Shown: in pieces, positions 22,978-31,953 of the stretch
Layout: every line of letters begins with the position of its first letter
Position numbering within the stretch: the first letter of the stretch is position 1
From: Dielma sp000508965
Lineage (GTDB): Bacteria > Bacillota_I > Bacilli_A > Erysipelotrichales > Erysipelotrichaceae
Direction of reading: 5' to 3'
DNA: 64,000 nucleotides
Assembly (NCBI GenBank): GCA_000508965.1
Contig: BAHV02000016.1
Location: 189,853-253,852, forward strand
Translations under genes and position numbers: made by a program
Notes under the pieces: model-generated
What the model was told of the DNA's origin: nothing
Databases searched by the model: none
The model's input: only the letters and a program-made list of their open reading frames with translations

Positions 22978-24154
22978 TAGTTATATCCGCGTTCAGCAGT
23001 TTAACCCCTTTAGAGGCCGCATAGACAGCAGCTAATTCAAGAAGTATGGAAGCATTCACAGTTGCCTGCCATACCTGCATCTGAATCATCATGCCTTGAT
23101 TTTGCTTTCTGCTTGTCCAATAGCCTATGATTTCTCCATGATATACAATAGCACCGGGATTTGATACCAGCTGCCAAATTTTCGCATGACGGCGTTTGTC
23201 AGGTAAGAGTGTCAGGCGGTCGCGCTGGTCAAGATATGGATCATGACCGCCTAAAAGCAGATATTCCCGCTCCAGCTGCAATGGCTTCATAATATCAGCC
23301 AAATCCTCTGCAAGCATAAAAGCTTGTCTGCCGTTTGCCGAAACCTTTATTCTTTCTTCAGCAAGTGAATTCCATAAGCGGCTTCCCTGCATAGGGGAAC
23401 AGCCCAGCCATTGTATCAATTCTTTCCGTGTTGCGGGACCGTAGCAATGCAGGAATTTACGCACCAGCTGTTTGTTTGCATCAGGTCTTTCTTTAAGCGG
23501 GTACCCAAGCCAATTACTGTAAGAGGTAAAGGTGGGGGTTTGATTATGACGTTCACCGAAAACGACCAATCCCTTGACCGCACAGGGTCTCAGCATAAAG
23601 GAGACGACCGCACCGCCAATCGTTTGCTTGTTTGGACTGCCATATATTGAAGGCTGCTGCCAGATGGGCTGCTTGGTCTTGGGCAGCAACGGCAGCAGCC
23701 AGCCGGCGATGGTTTCATCCAATGCAGCCTTGCTGGTGATGATATGATGATCAAGCTGCGGCATTACCTGAAGCAGCAGGTCCAGCACTTCATCAAAATC
23801 CATTTCAAGCAGTTCCAAGGCAAGTGAAATACCCTTGGTATAAATCCATGGTTCATCTTCAGCAGCACTCAAAGACGATAAGAAAACATCACTTTCCCGG
23901 CTGGGAAACACCAGTGGCAGACCGCGTATGCTCCAAGCCTGAAGTAAACTTTTGTCTGCAAGCAGCTGACGGGCAGCGTTTTTTGAATAAGCGGGAATAC
24001 GGTTAAACAATGCCGTTTCCCATGCTCCCGGCGGTGTATTCTGTAAACCGCACGCACCCGTCACACTTATTAAATCTGCCGGCTCATAAAAGCGATCCAA
24101 ATGATGAGCATGCAGCCGAAAATATCGGATTTGTTCCATTGTTAATTCTATCAT
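22964..24154 (-). CDS. Winged-helix DNA glycosylase AlkZ-like family protein
   Basis: A 396-residue protein of the HTH_42/AlkZ-like family (formerly DUF1006), made of tandem winged helices. It starts MIELTMEQIRYFRLHAHHLD and carries FLHCYGPATRKELIQWLGC, the central winged helix. The AlkZ catalytic QxQ/QxD-like motif could correspond to MIQMQVW near residue 365. Family members excise alkylated bases or unhook crosslinks, often linked to genotoxin self-resistance, but many are uncharacterised. Monocistronic with a TTGCTT-17-TAAGAT promoter. No toxin biosynthesis genes are nearby, so a general repair or resistance role is inferred. Confidence 0.8.
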   Translation of the reverse strand: MIELTMEQIRYFRLHAHHLDRFYEPADLISVTGACGLQNTPPGAWETALFNRIPAYSKNAARQLLADKSLLQAWSIRGLPLVFPSRESDVFLSSLSAAEDEPWIYTKGISLALELLEMDFDEVLDLLLQVMPQLDHHIITSKAALDETIAGWLLPLLPKTKQPIWQQPSIYGSPNKQTIGGAVVSFMLRPCAVKGLVVFGERHNQTPTFTSYSNWLGYPLKERPDANKQLVRKFLHCYGPATRKELIQWLGCSPMQGSRLWNSLAEERIKVSANGRQAFMLAEDLADIMKPLQLEREYLLLGGHDPYLDQRDRLTLLPDKRRHAKIWQLVSNPGAIVYHGEIIGYWTSRKQNQGMMIQMQVWQATVNASILLELAAVYAASKGVKLLNADITKTPD

Positions 24155-24185
24155 TGATCCACCTCATAAATAAATTTCTAAACCC

Positions 24186-24214
24186 ATCTTAACAAATCCT
24201 TAAGCAAGAAGCAA
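24186..24214 (-). promoter_or_regulatory. Promoter of the AlkZ-like gene
   Basis: TTGCTT (24214-24209), a 17-base spacer and TAAGAT (24191-24186) on the minus strand. Confidence 0.5.
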
Positions 24215-24338
24215 ATCTGCTCTCATCGATAGGCATAATGCAGCGAAAAGCAGTATTATTAAAACAAATGCTGCGCTTAGATGCTGGTTTTATTCATATT
24301 CCTTTGTCTGACTATAGCCAGTGCAGGGAGGAAACAAA

Positions 24339-24726
24339 ATGTTTCAGAAAAATTAAAAAACCTGCGTAAAGAGGCTGAGAGTAACAGGAACAGTTAGCCG
24401 ACAAGCTGAATGTATCACATCAGGCAGTTACTGAATGGGAAAGTAATAGCGGTATACCTGATCTTGGTAATCTCATTGCTATCGCGTCCTTACTTCAACT
24501 ATCTTGATGAGCCGATCGTCAAAACAGTTTGCCTAAAGCTTCAGCTGATGAGAGTGTCACCGAATATGATATTGACAGCAAGAAACGTTTCGATATTTTA
24601 ATCATCAGTTCAAAGAAAGCAGGCTTATATGGTTATGAAGGTAAAAAAATTCAAGTCCAATTAACAGCGGAAGAGAGCATTGACTGGTACTTAAATGCTT
24701 GGGAAATGGGATTTCCTGTAATATAA
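24339..24726 (+). pseudogene. Decayed XRE family HTH regulator
   Basis: A good GGGAGG ribosome site precedes ATG 24339, but the frame breaks at once. SEKLKNLRKEAESN is read in one frame, QEQLADKLNVSHQAVTEW and SGIPDLGNLIAIASLLQLS in a second, LDEPIV in a third, and KKRFDILIISSKKAGLYGYE to the final TAA in the second again. Each piece fits an XRE regulator of the type ending with a small C-terminal domain, so at least three frameshifts have accumulated, plus a TGATGA double stop near 24507. It is not expected to make a functional product. It fills most of the otherwise gene-free 24155-24742. Confidence 0.85.
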
Positions 24727-24752
24727 AAAATAACCATCACGGTTATTTTTTT
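24725..24752. terminator. Bidirectional terminator
   Basis: AAATAACC and GGTTATTT arms with an ATCAC loop; A/T runs on both sides serve both strands. It overlaps the stop of the MBL gene. Confidence 0.75.
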
Positions 24753-25717
24753 ATATTATAGTACCAATGTCCGTCAATCAGCTCACGCGACAAGATACCT
24801 AAATCATAGAATCGTTGAAGGTGTGCCAATAATTCCAGGCATGCAAACCATTGCTGCGGACAGCTTAATGTATCAAAACGCCTCAGCTGACGCCCCCATT
24901 GCATGCGCATCGCAAACTCATAAGCCGTACCGCTTCCCTGTTTGACAACATCAAGCAGATATTTTCCTTTTTTCATATGATGATCCACGGTCTGCATGCA
25001 GCGTTCTTTAATATCAAAAATCGGACCATAATGGGCGGGATATAATATTTCGCAGTCAAAATCACAGATGCGTTTTAACGTATCAAAATTATCCTGCATG
25101 CTTGAAAATTCTTCCATCCAGAAATTAATCGTCGGATAAATCTGATTCAGGACACTATCCGCCGCAAACATAAAATGCTCATTGATTTCATACAGACCGA
25201 TTTGCTGGGGTGAGTGACCTGCCAAATCAACCACCTCAAAGGTATAATCTCCCACGCTTAACCGCTCATGTGCATGAATCGGCGTAAAGGCAAAAACACT
25301 GTCCCCGCCTTCAAATATTTCACTTTCTGATTTCAATTGAACACAAACACTGCGCGGTATCCCTGCCAGCTGACGATTCTTGCGGACATAATGAGCGGTT
25401 GTCTTATTGAGTTTATGAGTAACCATACAGCCATCCCATTCGCTGGCCAAAATTTCTTTTAAACAGGAAGCAAAGTGTTGGGCATTGCCGCTGTGATCAA
25501 CATGCAGATGCGTTAAAACTAAACGGACATCCTTCAGTTCTACGTTCAGCTGCTTTAAGGCCGCACATAATTCATCAGCGGCCGAAGCAGAATGAAAACC
25601 AATATCAATTAAAAGATGCTCATTCCTGCCTTTGATCAGATAAACCTGTATCTCCGTGGTAATCATACTGGATGAATGAAGGGTGATGGCATAAATATCG
25701 CGGCGCAGAAGCTTCAT
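24743..25717 (-). CDS. MBL-fold metallo-hydrolase
   Basis: About 324 residues. The metal motif THLHVDHSG (HxHxDH) lies near residue 85, with later ligands in DLAGHSPQQIG, FAADSVL and LYPAHYGPIF, which completes a binuclear site. A helical C-terminal tail (KGSGTAYEFAMRMQWGRQLR) resembles the winged domain of LACTB2/glyoxalase II-like hydrolases. I place the start at ATG 25717, which follows the stop of the phosphoesterase gene after one base; the open frame extends upstream into that gene. Cytoplasmic thiol-ester or phosphodiester hydrolase is likely; the substrate is unknown. Last gene of the pyrC-phosphoesterase run. Confidence 0.85.
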   Translation of the reverse strand: MKLLRRDIYAITLHSSSMITTEIQVYLIKGRNEHLLIDIGFHSASAADELCAALKQLNVELKDVRLVLTHLHVDHSGNAQHFASCLKEILASEWDGCMVTHKLNKTTAHYVRKNRQLAGIPRSVCVQLKSESEIFEGGDSVFAFTPIHAHERLSVGDYTFEVVDLAGHSPQQIGLYEINEHFMFAADSVLNQIYPTINFWMEEFSSMQDNFDTLKRICDFDCEILYPAHYGPIFDIKERCMQTVDHHMKKGKYLLDVVKQGSGTAYEFAMRMQWGRQLRRFDTLSCPQQWFACLELLAHLQRFYDLGILSRELIDGHWYYNIKK

Positions 25718-25718
25718 A

Positions 25719-26858
25719 TCAAAAGCATTCCGCTGCGATCCAGCCAACCAGACCCTTATGCTTGGCATATACAAAACCATCATGCTCAGTGATAACCTTT
25801 ACTGTATCGCCCGGCTTCACATTTAAGCGATAATCCGTATAATCATGACAACAAAGCTTTCCCTCATCCTCATACAGATAGGCAGCAGGCAGCCACAGCT
25901 TGCGTTTTGAGGCAAGATGTTCACAATAGCACTGGTCAGCCTGTCTTTGAAGTAATAAAACCTCCCGCTTCGCCCATGAAATAAAGATTGGATCAGGATT
26001 CGCGGCCTGTGCCTTACAAATCAGGGCAGACGGCAGAGCATCCACCCCTATACTGGACGACTTGCCTTGATCCAGAATTAAGGCGTTCAGCTGGCCCTCG
26101 TCGTTGACACCATTGCCGCCATCGATACCGGTCACATTCATCGCCGCATTAGTATAAGGACGGCAATCCGCAATGTCCATATGATAATTCAAAGTAGGCC
26201 AATGCCCGCAGTAAACATGCTTCTTAAAAGTCTTATGACCTTCCGCAAACGCTGGCAAAGTTAGAAAATCCTCCCATGTATTACGTGAAATTTCCTCATG
26301 GCGCAAGCCCGCATGCACAAACAGCATCGACTCACTTTCCAAAATCAGCGGCATATTTTCAATAAAGGCCAGCTCCTTGGCAAATTGCTTAGCAATAGCC
26401 TGACGGCACGCTTCCGCATTCGTTTCATCGACGGCAGCATACCCACACAAATGAGCCATTTCATTCAGCAATGATGCTTCTCTGAATTGTGTATAGCCAA
26501 TAAAATCAGTCAGTTCCTGCTTCATCAAAGAAGGTACTAAACAATCACAATTTCCCTGCACAACATAGGTATTGCCCGCCGCGCATAAATCCATGACATC
26601 ATGAAGCACACCCAATGAATCAGGGCCTTTCTCACCTAAATCACCTAAAAGAATCAAAATATCCTGATCATTAAAATGACATTTTTCAAGCAATTCATGA
26701 AATAAACTCCGACAGCCATGGATATCACTGATCAAAATTATCCGCTTATTTTCATCAAGCTGAAGCATTTGATGATAAATTCTCAATTCACCTGCAGTGC
26801 CCCGTTCTATTTTATCGGCTGACCAGCTGACGCTTTGTTTATTCTGCCCCATCCTCAT
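25719..26858 (-). CDS. Metallophosphoesterase with C-terminal SH3-like domain
   Basis: A 379-residue calcineurin-like phosphoesterase. Motifs in order: SDIHGCRS (DxH), LLGDLGEKGP (GD), VVQGNCDC (a GNH/GNCD variant), FVHAGLRHEE and VYCGHWPTL (GH). It resembles bacterial serine/threonine phosphatases and ApaH-like enzymes. The last 60 residues (VKPGDTVKVITEHDGFVY, ending GLVGWIAAECF) look like an SH3-type domain, unusual for a protein with no visible signal peptide. ATG 26858 has AAAGG at 6-base spacing and overlaps the 3' end of pyrC by 20 bases. An internal ATG (26768) is an alternative. Substrate unknown. Confidence 0.83.
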   Translation of the reverse strand: MRMGQNKQSVSWSADKIERGTAGELRIYHQMLQLDENKRIILISDIHGCRSLFHELLEKCHFNDQDILILLGDLGEKGPDSLGVLHDVMDLCAAGNTYVVQGNCDCLVPSLMKQELTDFIGYTQFREASLLNEMAHLCGYAAVDETNAEACRQAIAKQFAKELAFIENMPLILESESMLFVHAGLRHEEISRNTWEDFLTLPAFAEGHKTFKKHVYCGHWPTLNYHMDIADCRPYTNAAMNVTGIDGGNGVNDEGQLNALILDQGKSSSIGVDALPSALICKAQAANPDPIFISWAKREVLLLQRQADQCYCEHLASKRKLWLPAAYLYEDEGKLCCHDYTDYRLNVKPGDTVKVITEHDGFVYAKHKGLVGWIAAECF

Positions 26859-28113
26859 AAACGACCTTTCCCGCCATCACTGTCATTTTAACCTTGCCGC
26901 TTAATTCCCAGCCGATAAACGGTGAATTATTTGCTTTTGATGCGAAATCAGCAACCTGCCATTTTTCATTTTCATCAAACAGCACCAGATCCGCAGCCGC
27001 GCCGACACTCAGCGTACCGCCCGGCAGTTTATATACACGAGCTGGATTGACGCTCATTTTTTCAATCAGCTGACTCATAGTAAGAATCTTTTTATGTACT
27101 AATTCACTAATGCCTAAAGCCAATGAAGTTTCAAGACCGATGATGCCGCTTGGTGCCTTCGCAAACTCCCGATTCTTTTCCTCAGCACTGTGCGGAGCAT
27201 GATCGGTTGCGATAATTTCAATTGTATTATCCTGCAAGCCGGCCAAAATCGCCTGTCGGTCCGCTTCCTCACGCAGCGGCGGATTCATTTTAGCCAAGGC
27301 TGCGGCTTTTAGGACAGCCGTTTCATTTAATGTGAAATGATGCGGTGTCACCTCTGCGACAATCTTCGGATTCAGCTGTTTCGCAAATCGTACCATGGCC
27401 ACGGCTTCCTTGCTTGAAATATGTTGAATGGATACACTGGCACCGGTCGTAGCAGCCAGCATGCAATCTCGGGCTGCCATCACATTTTCAGCATCACGCA
27501 TAGCTCCCGGTAAGCCCATCGCTTCACTAACAGCGCCTTCATTGATGCCGCTGCCATGAACAAAGGCAGGATCTTCCTCATGAAAACTTAATACACAATC
27601 CAATGATGCTGCCAGCTCCATGGCTTCTCTGACTAAGCCGGCATTCATCAGCGGCAGACCATCATCTGTAAAGCATGGCACGCCGATCTCCTTCAGCTGT
27701 TTCATATCCGTCAGTTCCTTGCCTTTAAAGCCCTTGGAAATAGCCGCCGCTTGATAAAGATGCACGGGACAATTCTTGCTTCTTTTTTGAATATCTTGTA
27801 TGACTGTCACATTATCCGCAATCGGTAAAGTATTTGCCATACATAAAACCGAAGTAAAGCCGCCTCTGGCAGCCGCGTGTGAGCCGCTCATTAAATCCTC
27901 TTTATAAGTAAAGCCCGGATCACGGAAATGCACATGAACATCGATCAAGCCGGGTGCCGCAATGAACCCTGAAGCATCGATGATCCGATCATAGGGCTGA
28001 TTTTCATCCACCTGTCCCACCGCTTCAATACGTCCGTCCTTGATTGCGATATCACCTATCTGATCCAACTGATTCGCCGGGTCAATGATCCGGCAGTTTT
28101 TAATTAGCAACAT
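26839..28113 (-). CDS. pyrC: Dihydroorotase
   Basis: A 424-residue class I dihydroorotase of the amidohydrolase superfamily. Metal motif DVHVHFRDPG near residue 60; the carbamylated-lysine region is FTYKEDLMSGSHAAARGG; later ligands are in SIQHISSKEAV and IATDHAPHS. It cyclises N-carbamoyl-aspartate to dihydroorotate in pyrimidine synthesis. I start at ATG 28113, with TAGGAGG 7 bases upstream; the open frame continues upstream into non-coding sequence. Other pyr genes are absent from the window. It has a promoter that overlaps the purF terminator and is followed by the phosphoesterase and MBL genes. Confidence 0.95.
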   Translation of the reverse strand: MLLIKNCRIIDPANQLDQIGDIAIKDGRIEAVGQVDENQPYDRIIDASGFIAAPGLIDVHVHFRDPGFTYKEDLMSGSHAAARGGFTSVLCMANTLPIADNVTVIQDIQKRSKNCPVHLYQAAAISKGFKGKELTDMKQLKEIGVPCFTDDGLPLMNAGLVREAMELAASLDCVLSFHEEDPAFVHGSGINEGAVSEAMGLPGAMRDAENVMAARDCMLAATTGASVSIQHISSKEAVAMVRFAKQLNPKIVAEVTPHHFTLNETAVLKAAALAKMNPPLREEADRQAILAGLQDNTIEIIATDHAPHSAEEKNREFAKAPSGIIGLETSLALGISELVHKKILTMSQLIEKMSVNPARVYKLPGGTLSVGAAADLVLFDENEKWQVADFASKANNSPFIGWELSGKVKMTVMAGKVVYEDGAE

Positions 28114-28133
28114 AAATTTCCTCCTATTAAACA

Positions 28134-28162
28134 AGTATAATTGGAAAACCATTCTGCGTAAA
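28134..28162 (-). promoter_or_regulatory. pyrC promoter embedded in the purF terminator
   Basis: TTTACG (28162-28157), a 17-base spacer and TATACT (28139-28134) on the minus strand. The -35 box lies in the loop of the hairpin that ends purF. Confidence 0.55.
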
Positions 28163-28172
28163 CACAGAATGG
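28143..28172 (-). terminator. purF terminator
   Basis: CCATTCTG and CAGAATGG arms with an 8-base loop, then TTTTCC on the minus strand, 7 bases beyond the purF stop. Confidence 0.65.
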
Positions 28173-28178
28173 CTATTT

Positions 28179-29579
28179 TTATTTTATTAATTTGTCCTGT
28201 AAAGAAAACAGATTTGTCACATAATGACCGCTGAAGCAGGATGTACAAAGATTCTTTGTCTTAAACGCTTCCTCAAGCTGCTGAATCGTTAAGAATTTTA
28301 AAGAATCAGCACCGATAAAAGCACACAGCTCATCGACATTCAGTCTCGATGAAATTAATTCATCATAGGTTGATGTATCTACACCATAGAAACAAGGATG
28401 TGTAATTGCCGGTGATCCGATACGCACATGAACCTCTTTTGCCCCAGCTTCCTTTAACAGCTGCACAATCCGTTTGCTGGTCGTACCGCGTACGATTGAA
28501 TCATCAATCATAAAAACACGCTTGCCTGAAACAATGCTCTTTACTGCTGACAGCTTCATGCGCACACCGCGTTCACGCTGCTTTTGCGTCGGCTGAATAA
28601 AAGTACGGCCGACATAACGATTCTTAATCAAACCAATTTCATAAGGCAGACCGCTGGCTTCTGAATAACCGATTGCCGCTGACAGAGATGAATCAGGAAC
28701 ACCGATAACGATATCCCCCTCATGATCCTCAAGTTTTGCCAGCACCTGTCCGGAAATGCGCCGTGCCGTATGAACGTTAATGCCGTCAATATTACTGTCA
28801 GGACGGGCAAAATAAATATATTCCATCGCACACATCTTATTCTGAGTATATTCTGTATATTTAAAGAAGCTTAAACCTTCCTTGGAAATCTTCACTACCT
28901 CACCCGGTTCAATATCCCGGATAAATTTAGCGTTAACAATCTCAAATGCACATGTTTCAGAGGATAAGCAATAGCCTTCATCCAATTTAGCTATCGAAAG
29001 CGGTCTTAAACCATTCTTATCACGAATCGCATACAGGCAATCCTTTGTTAGAATAATAAATGCAAATGCACCCTCAAGCTTGTTGCAGGCCTTCTTAATT
29101 TTTTCACTGAAAGAGCCTACTTCCTTCTGAATCAAATGAATCAGTACCTCAGAATCACTGCTGCCCTGAAAGATACTTCCCTCATTCTCCATCTGCATTT
29201 TTAATTCATGAGCATTAACTACCTGCCCGTTATGAACCACGGCAAAATGACCGGTATGCGCTCTGACCATTAAAGGCTGCACATTTTCGATTTCATTGCC
29301 GCCTTCCGTTGAATAGCGGACATGACCGATTGCATTGTTGCCGGTCAGTGTATCGATGATCTGAGGATTAAATACTTCTGTAATTAAGCCTTTACCCTTA
29401 TAGCATCGTACCTTTTCACCGTCACTGCTGGCAATGCCTGCCGCTTCCTGACCGCGGTGCTGAAGCGCGTGTAATCCAAAATAAGTCAGTGAAGCTGCGT
29501 CACTGGCATTGTAAATTCCGAAAACACCGCATTCCTCATTGATTTTACCGTTCAAAAAATACGTTTTTTCAAGTTCCAT
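28179..29579 (-). CDS. purF: Amidophosphoribosyltransferase
   Basis: A 466-residue enzyme of purine synthesis, converting PRPP and glutamine to phosphoribosylamine. The short propeptide MELEKTYFLNGKINEE precedes the catalytic Cys of CGVFGIYN, expected to be exposed by self-processing. The glutaminase domain (17-240) contains GHVRYSTEGG and HNGQV; the PRTase domain has the PRPP loop VFMIDDSIVRGTTS. C-terminal Cys pairs (LCTSCFSG) suit the iron-sulfur class of Bacillus PurF. Unlike the usual pur cluster it stands alone, between pyrC and a divergent MFS gene. A TTGAAA-17-TATTGT promoter is upstream; no purine riboswitch is visible. Confidence 0.96.
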   Translation of the reverse strand: MELEKTYFLNGKINEECGVFGIYNASDAASLTYFGLHALQHRGQEAAGIASSDGEKVRCYKGKGLITEVFNPQIIDTLTGNNAIGHVRYSTEGGNEIENVQPLMVRAHTGHFAVVHNGQVVNAHELKMQMENEGSIFQGSSDSEVLIHLIQKEVGSFSEKIKKACNKLEGAFAFIILTKDCLYAIRDKNGLRPLSIAKLDEGYCLSSETCAFEIVNAKFIRDIEPGEVVKISKEGLSFFKYTEYTQNKMCAMEYIYFARPDSNIDGINVHTARRISGQVLAKLEDHEGDIVIGVPDSSLSAAIGYSEASGLPYEIGLIKNRYVGRTFIQPTQKQRERGVRMKLSAVKSIVSGKRVFMIDDSIVRGTTSKRIVQLLKEAGAKEVHVRIGSPAITHPCFYGVDTSTYDELISSRLNVDELCAFIGADSLKFLTIQQLEEAFKTKNLCTSCFSGHYVTNLFSLQDKLIK

Positions 29580-29623
29580 TTGAGTCTCCCTTACCGTACT
29601 TATTCATAAAAAAGTCCAATTAA

Positions 29624-29652
29624 ACAATACCATTCTTTACCGCTGTTTTCAA
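29624..29652 (-). promoter_or_regulatory. purF promoter
   Basis: TTGAAA (29652-29647), a 17-base spacer and TATTGT (29629-29624) on the minus strand, 45 bases upstream of the purF ATG. Confidence 0.6.
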
Positions 29653-29676
29653 TCTTTTTTACAATTTCTGCAATTA

Positions 29677-29708
29677 AAAATGCTGTTCATGACTGAAAAC
29701 AGCATTTT
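29677..29708. other. Orphan terminator-like hairpin between purF and the MFS gene
   Basis: AAAATGCTGTT and AACAGCATTTT, perfect 11-base arms around a 10-base loop that itself can pair (TCA/TGA). A and T runs lie on both sides. It is upstream of the purF promoter on one strand and of the MFS promoter on the other, so it ends neither known gene. Confidence 0.6.
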
Positions 29709-29790
29709 AAAAAGCAAATTCTTAAAAAAAACTGCACTATACAGTTCAAATCTTCACTTTTTATTACAGATCGGCAAATACTTTTTGCTC

Positions 29791-29819
29791 TTTACACAAA
29801 CGCTTCAATTTGGTACTGT
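29791..29819 (+). promoter_or_regulatory. Promoter of the MFS-GDPD operon
   Basis: TTTACA (29791-29796), a 17-base spacer and TACTGT (29814-29819), 21 bases before the MFS start. Confidence 0.65.
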
Positions 29820-29840
29820 TTAAGCATAGGAGAACCCATT

Positions 29841-31100
29841 ATGAAACTCAACAACAAACGCACCATTTTAGTAGGTCTTGCATTCATGTCCATCTGTGCC
29901 TTTTGGCAGCTTTATGATAATATTATTCCGCTGATTTTATTAAATACCTTTCATTTAAAAGATACAGTATCCGGTTTTATCATGTCGCTGGATAATATCC
30001 TTGCATTGTTTATGCTGCCGTTATTTGGCGCTTTTTCGGACCGGGTCAATACGCGGATGGGAAAAAGGATGCCCTTTATTGTCTTTGGCTCGATCCTAGC
30101 GGCTTTCACTATGCTTTTGCTGCCGATTGCTGATCTCATGCAGTCAATGCTGTTATTCTTTACAGCTTTAGGTCTGACACTTTTTGCGATGGCGACTTAT
30201 CGATCACCAGCAGTGGCGCTGATGCCGGATATTACGCCCAAACCTCTGCGTTCAAAAGCTAATGCGATTATTAACCTGATGGGGGCAGTCGGGGGCATTA
30301 TCACTTTGATTCTGATTACATTATTAGTACCAAAAACAGCCAACCCTAATTATTTCCCATTATTTATAAGCATTGCTTCAATCATGCTGCTCTGTGTGGC
30401 GATTTTGTTTATGACGATTAAAGAAAAACAACTGCGCATCGCTGATGATGAGGAGAATGAGGAAGCTTCTACAACCCAGCACGGCAAAATGGAACCTGCG
30501 GTAAAGCGCTCCTTGATGTTTATCCTCTTTTCCGTGGCTTTCTGGTTTATGGGTTATAATGCCGTCACCACCGCTTTTTCTAAATACGCGAATGTTGTTT
30601 GGGGAATGAGCGGCGGTGAGTTTGCAAAGCCAATGATGGTCGCAACCGTTGCGGCAATCATCAGCTACATACCGGTCGGTTTCCTGTCAAGCCGATTCGG
30701 CCGTAAGAAAATGATTCTTGCCGGTGTAGTTTTATTGGCATGCAGTTATCTTTCGGGAATGTTTTTCATCACCTTTTCACCGCTGCTGAATATCGTATTC
30801 GGCATGGTCGGCATTGCATGGGCAATGATTAATGTTAATTCTTATCCGATGGTTGTGGAAATGAGCCAGGGCAGTGATGTCGGAAAATATACCGGTACCT
30901 ACTATACCTTTTCAATGGCTGCCCAAGTTCTTACGCCAATCTTGTCCGGCTTCCTATTGGAATATGTCGGGTATTGGACCTTATTTCCATATGCCGCCCT
31001 TTGTGTGCTGATTGCCCTGCTTCTTTTCACGCAGGTAAAACACGGTGACAATCGGCCTGAGAAACGCAGTCTGTTAGAAGCTTTTGATGTGGAGGATTAA
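29841..31100 (+). CDS. MFS transporter, SLC45-like
   Basis: A 419-residue, 12-helix major facilitator. The loop 2-3 motif appears as GAFSDRVNTRMGKRMPFIVFG, characteristic of the SLC45/sugar-cation branch, with the related SSRFGRKKMIL motif between helices 8 and 9. A charged cytoplasmic linker (DDEENEEASTTQHGK) separates the two halves. The family moves disaccharides or glycosides with protons. AGGAGA precedes ATG 29841. It is followed after one base by a membrane-anchored glycerophosphodiesterase, so transport of a glycerophospho-compound is also possible. Substrate not assignable. Confidence 0.9.
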   Translation: MKLNNKRTILVGLAFMSICAFWQLYDNIIPLILLNTFHLKDTVSGFIMSLDNILALFMLPLFGAFSDRVNTRMGKRMPFIVFGSILAAFTMLLLPIADLMQSMLLFFTALGLTLFAMATYRSPAVALMPDITPKPLRSKANAIINLMGAVGGIITLILITLLVPKTANPNYFPLFISIASIMLLCVAILFMTIKEKQLRIADDEENEEASTTQHGKMEPAVKRSLMFILFSVAFWFMGYNAVTTAFSKYANVVWGMSGGEFAKPMMVATVAAIISYIPVGFLSSRFGRKKMILAGVVLLACSYLSGMFFITFSPLLNIVFGMVGIAWAMINVNSYPMVVEMSQGSDVGKYTGTYYTFSMAAQVLTPILSGFLLEYVGYWTLFPYAALCVLIALLLFTQVKHGDNRPEKRSLLEAFDVED

Positions 31101-31101
31101 T

Positions 31102-31917
31102 ATGAAGGAGCTGTTTTTATTACTCATACTTTTACTGATTTTAGGTTTGTGCTTTTTGATCTTCTTTATGATGCCCCGGCTTTCAAAACGAAAAGCATTG
31201 CTGCCCTTTGTCAAATGGAACTATGCGCACCGCGGTTATCATGATCTTTTGAAGGGTTTCCCTGAAAATTCCCTGCCGGCATTTGAACGTGCATGCACTC
31301 ACGGTTACGGTATGGAGCTTGACGTTCAGCTGACCAAAGATCAAAAACTGGTTGTCCTGCATGATTTCTCTTTATTAAGAGCATGCGGTATTGATGTCCA
31401 GGTAGACGCGCTGACTTTAGATGAAATAAAAAAATTCAGATTATTTAATACTGATTGCACTATCCCAACTTTTGAAGAAGTGCTTGAATTAGTAGACGGC
31501 CGTACACCGCTGATTGTGGAAATCAAACAGAAGGGTGCTGACAGTGAGACTTGCCGTCAAAGCGCAAAGCTTTTGGATCATTATCAGGGCAGCTATTGCG
31601 TGGAATCATTTAATCCAATGGCGGTTGGCTGGTTTAAAAATCATCGTCCAAATTACATCCGCGGGCAGCTATCCGGTGAATTAAACATGAAACAACCGGC
31701 TAAATTTATCCTTGAATGCCTGCTGGCGAATTTTATTTCACGGCCTGATTTCATCGCTTACGATGTCGGTCACAGAAACCGTACAGCATTAAAACTATGC
31801 AAAGCATTATTCAATGCTCCGATCGTTTATTGGACGGTGAAGGATCGTGCAACCTATGATGCGCTTAAATCTTCAATCATAATCTTTGAGGGATTTGAAG
31901 CCGAACCTGAAAAATAA
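31102..31917 (+). CDS. Glycerophosphodiester phosphodiesterase with N-terminal membrane anchor
   Basis: About 271 residues. A single N-terminal hydrophobic helix (residues 3-23) anchors the protein, followed by the GDPD barrel: AHRGYHD, FPENSLPAFE, MELDVQLTKDQKLVVLHDF carry the catalytic His pair and metal-binding Glu/Asp; later PLIVEIKQKG supplies further ligands. It splits glycerophosphodiesters into glycerol 3-phosphate and an alcohol, at the outer face of the membrane. ATG 31102 is chosen for its GGAGG; it starts one base after the MFS stop. Confidence 0.92.
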   Translation: MKELFLLLILLLILGLCFLIFFMMPRLSKRKALLPFVKWNYAHRGYHDLLKGFPENSLPAFERACTHGYGMELDVQLTKDQKLVVLHDFSLLRACGIDVQVDALTLDEIKKFRLFNTDCTIPTFEEVLELVDGRTPLIVEIKQKGADSETCRQSAKLLDHYQGSYCVESFNPMAVGWFKNHRPNYIRGQLSGELNMKQPAKFILECLLANFISRPDFIAYDVGHRNRTALKLCKALFNAPIVYWTVKDRATYDALKSSIIIFEGFEAEPEK

Positions 31918-31920
31918 ATT

Positions 31921-31948
31921 AAAGCACAGCTCGACTGTGCTTTTTTGT
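31921..31948 (+). terminator. Terminator of the MFS-GDPD operon
   Basis: AAAGCACAG and CTGTGCTTT arms with a CTCGA loop and a T tract; it also lies just after the convergent GGT gene. Confidence 0.85.
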
Positions 31949-31953
31949 TTTAA

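Noticed and set aside
29580..29660. Purine riboswitch before purF
   Set aside because: No purine aptamer core (conserved U and pyrimidine-rich loops) can be found; only a normal promoter and leader are visible.
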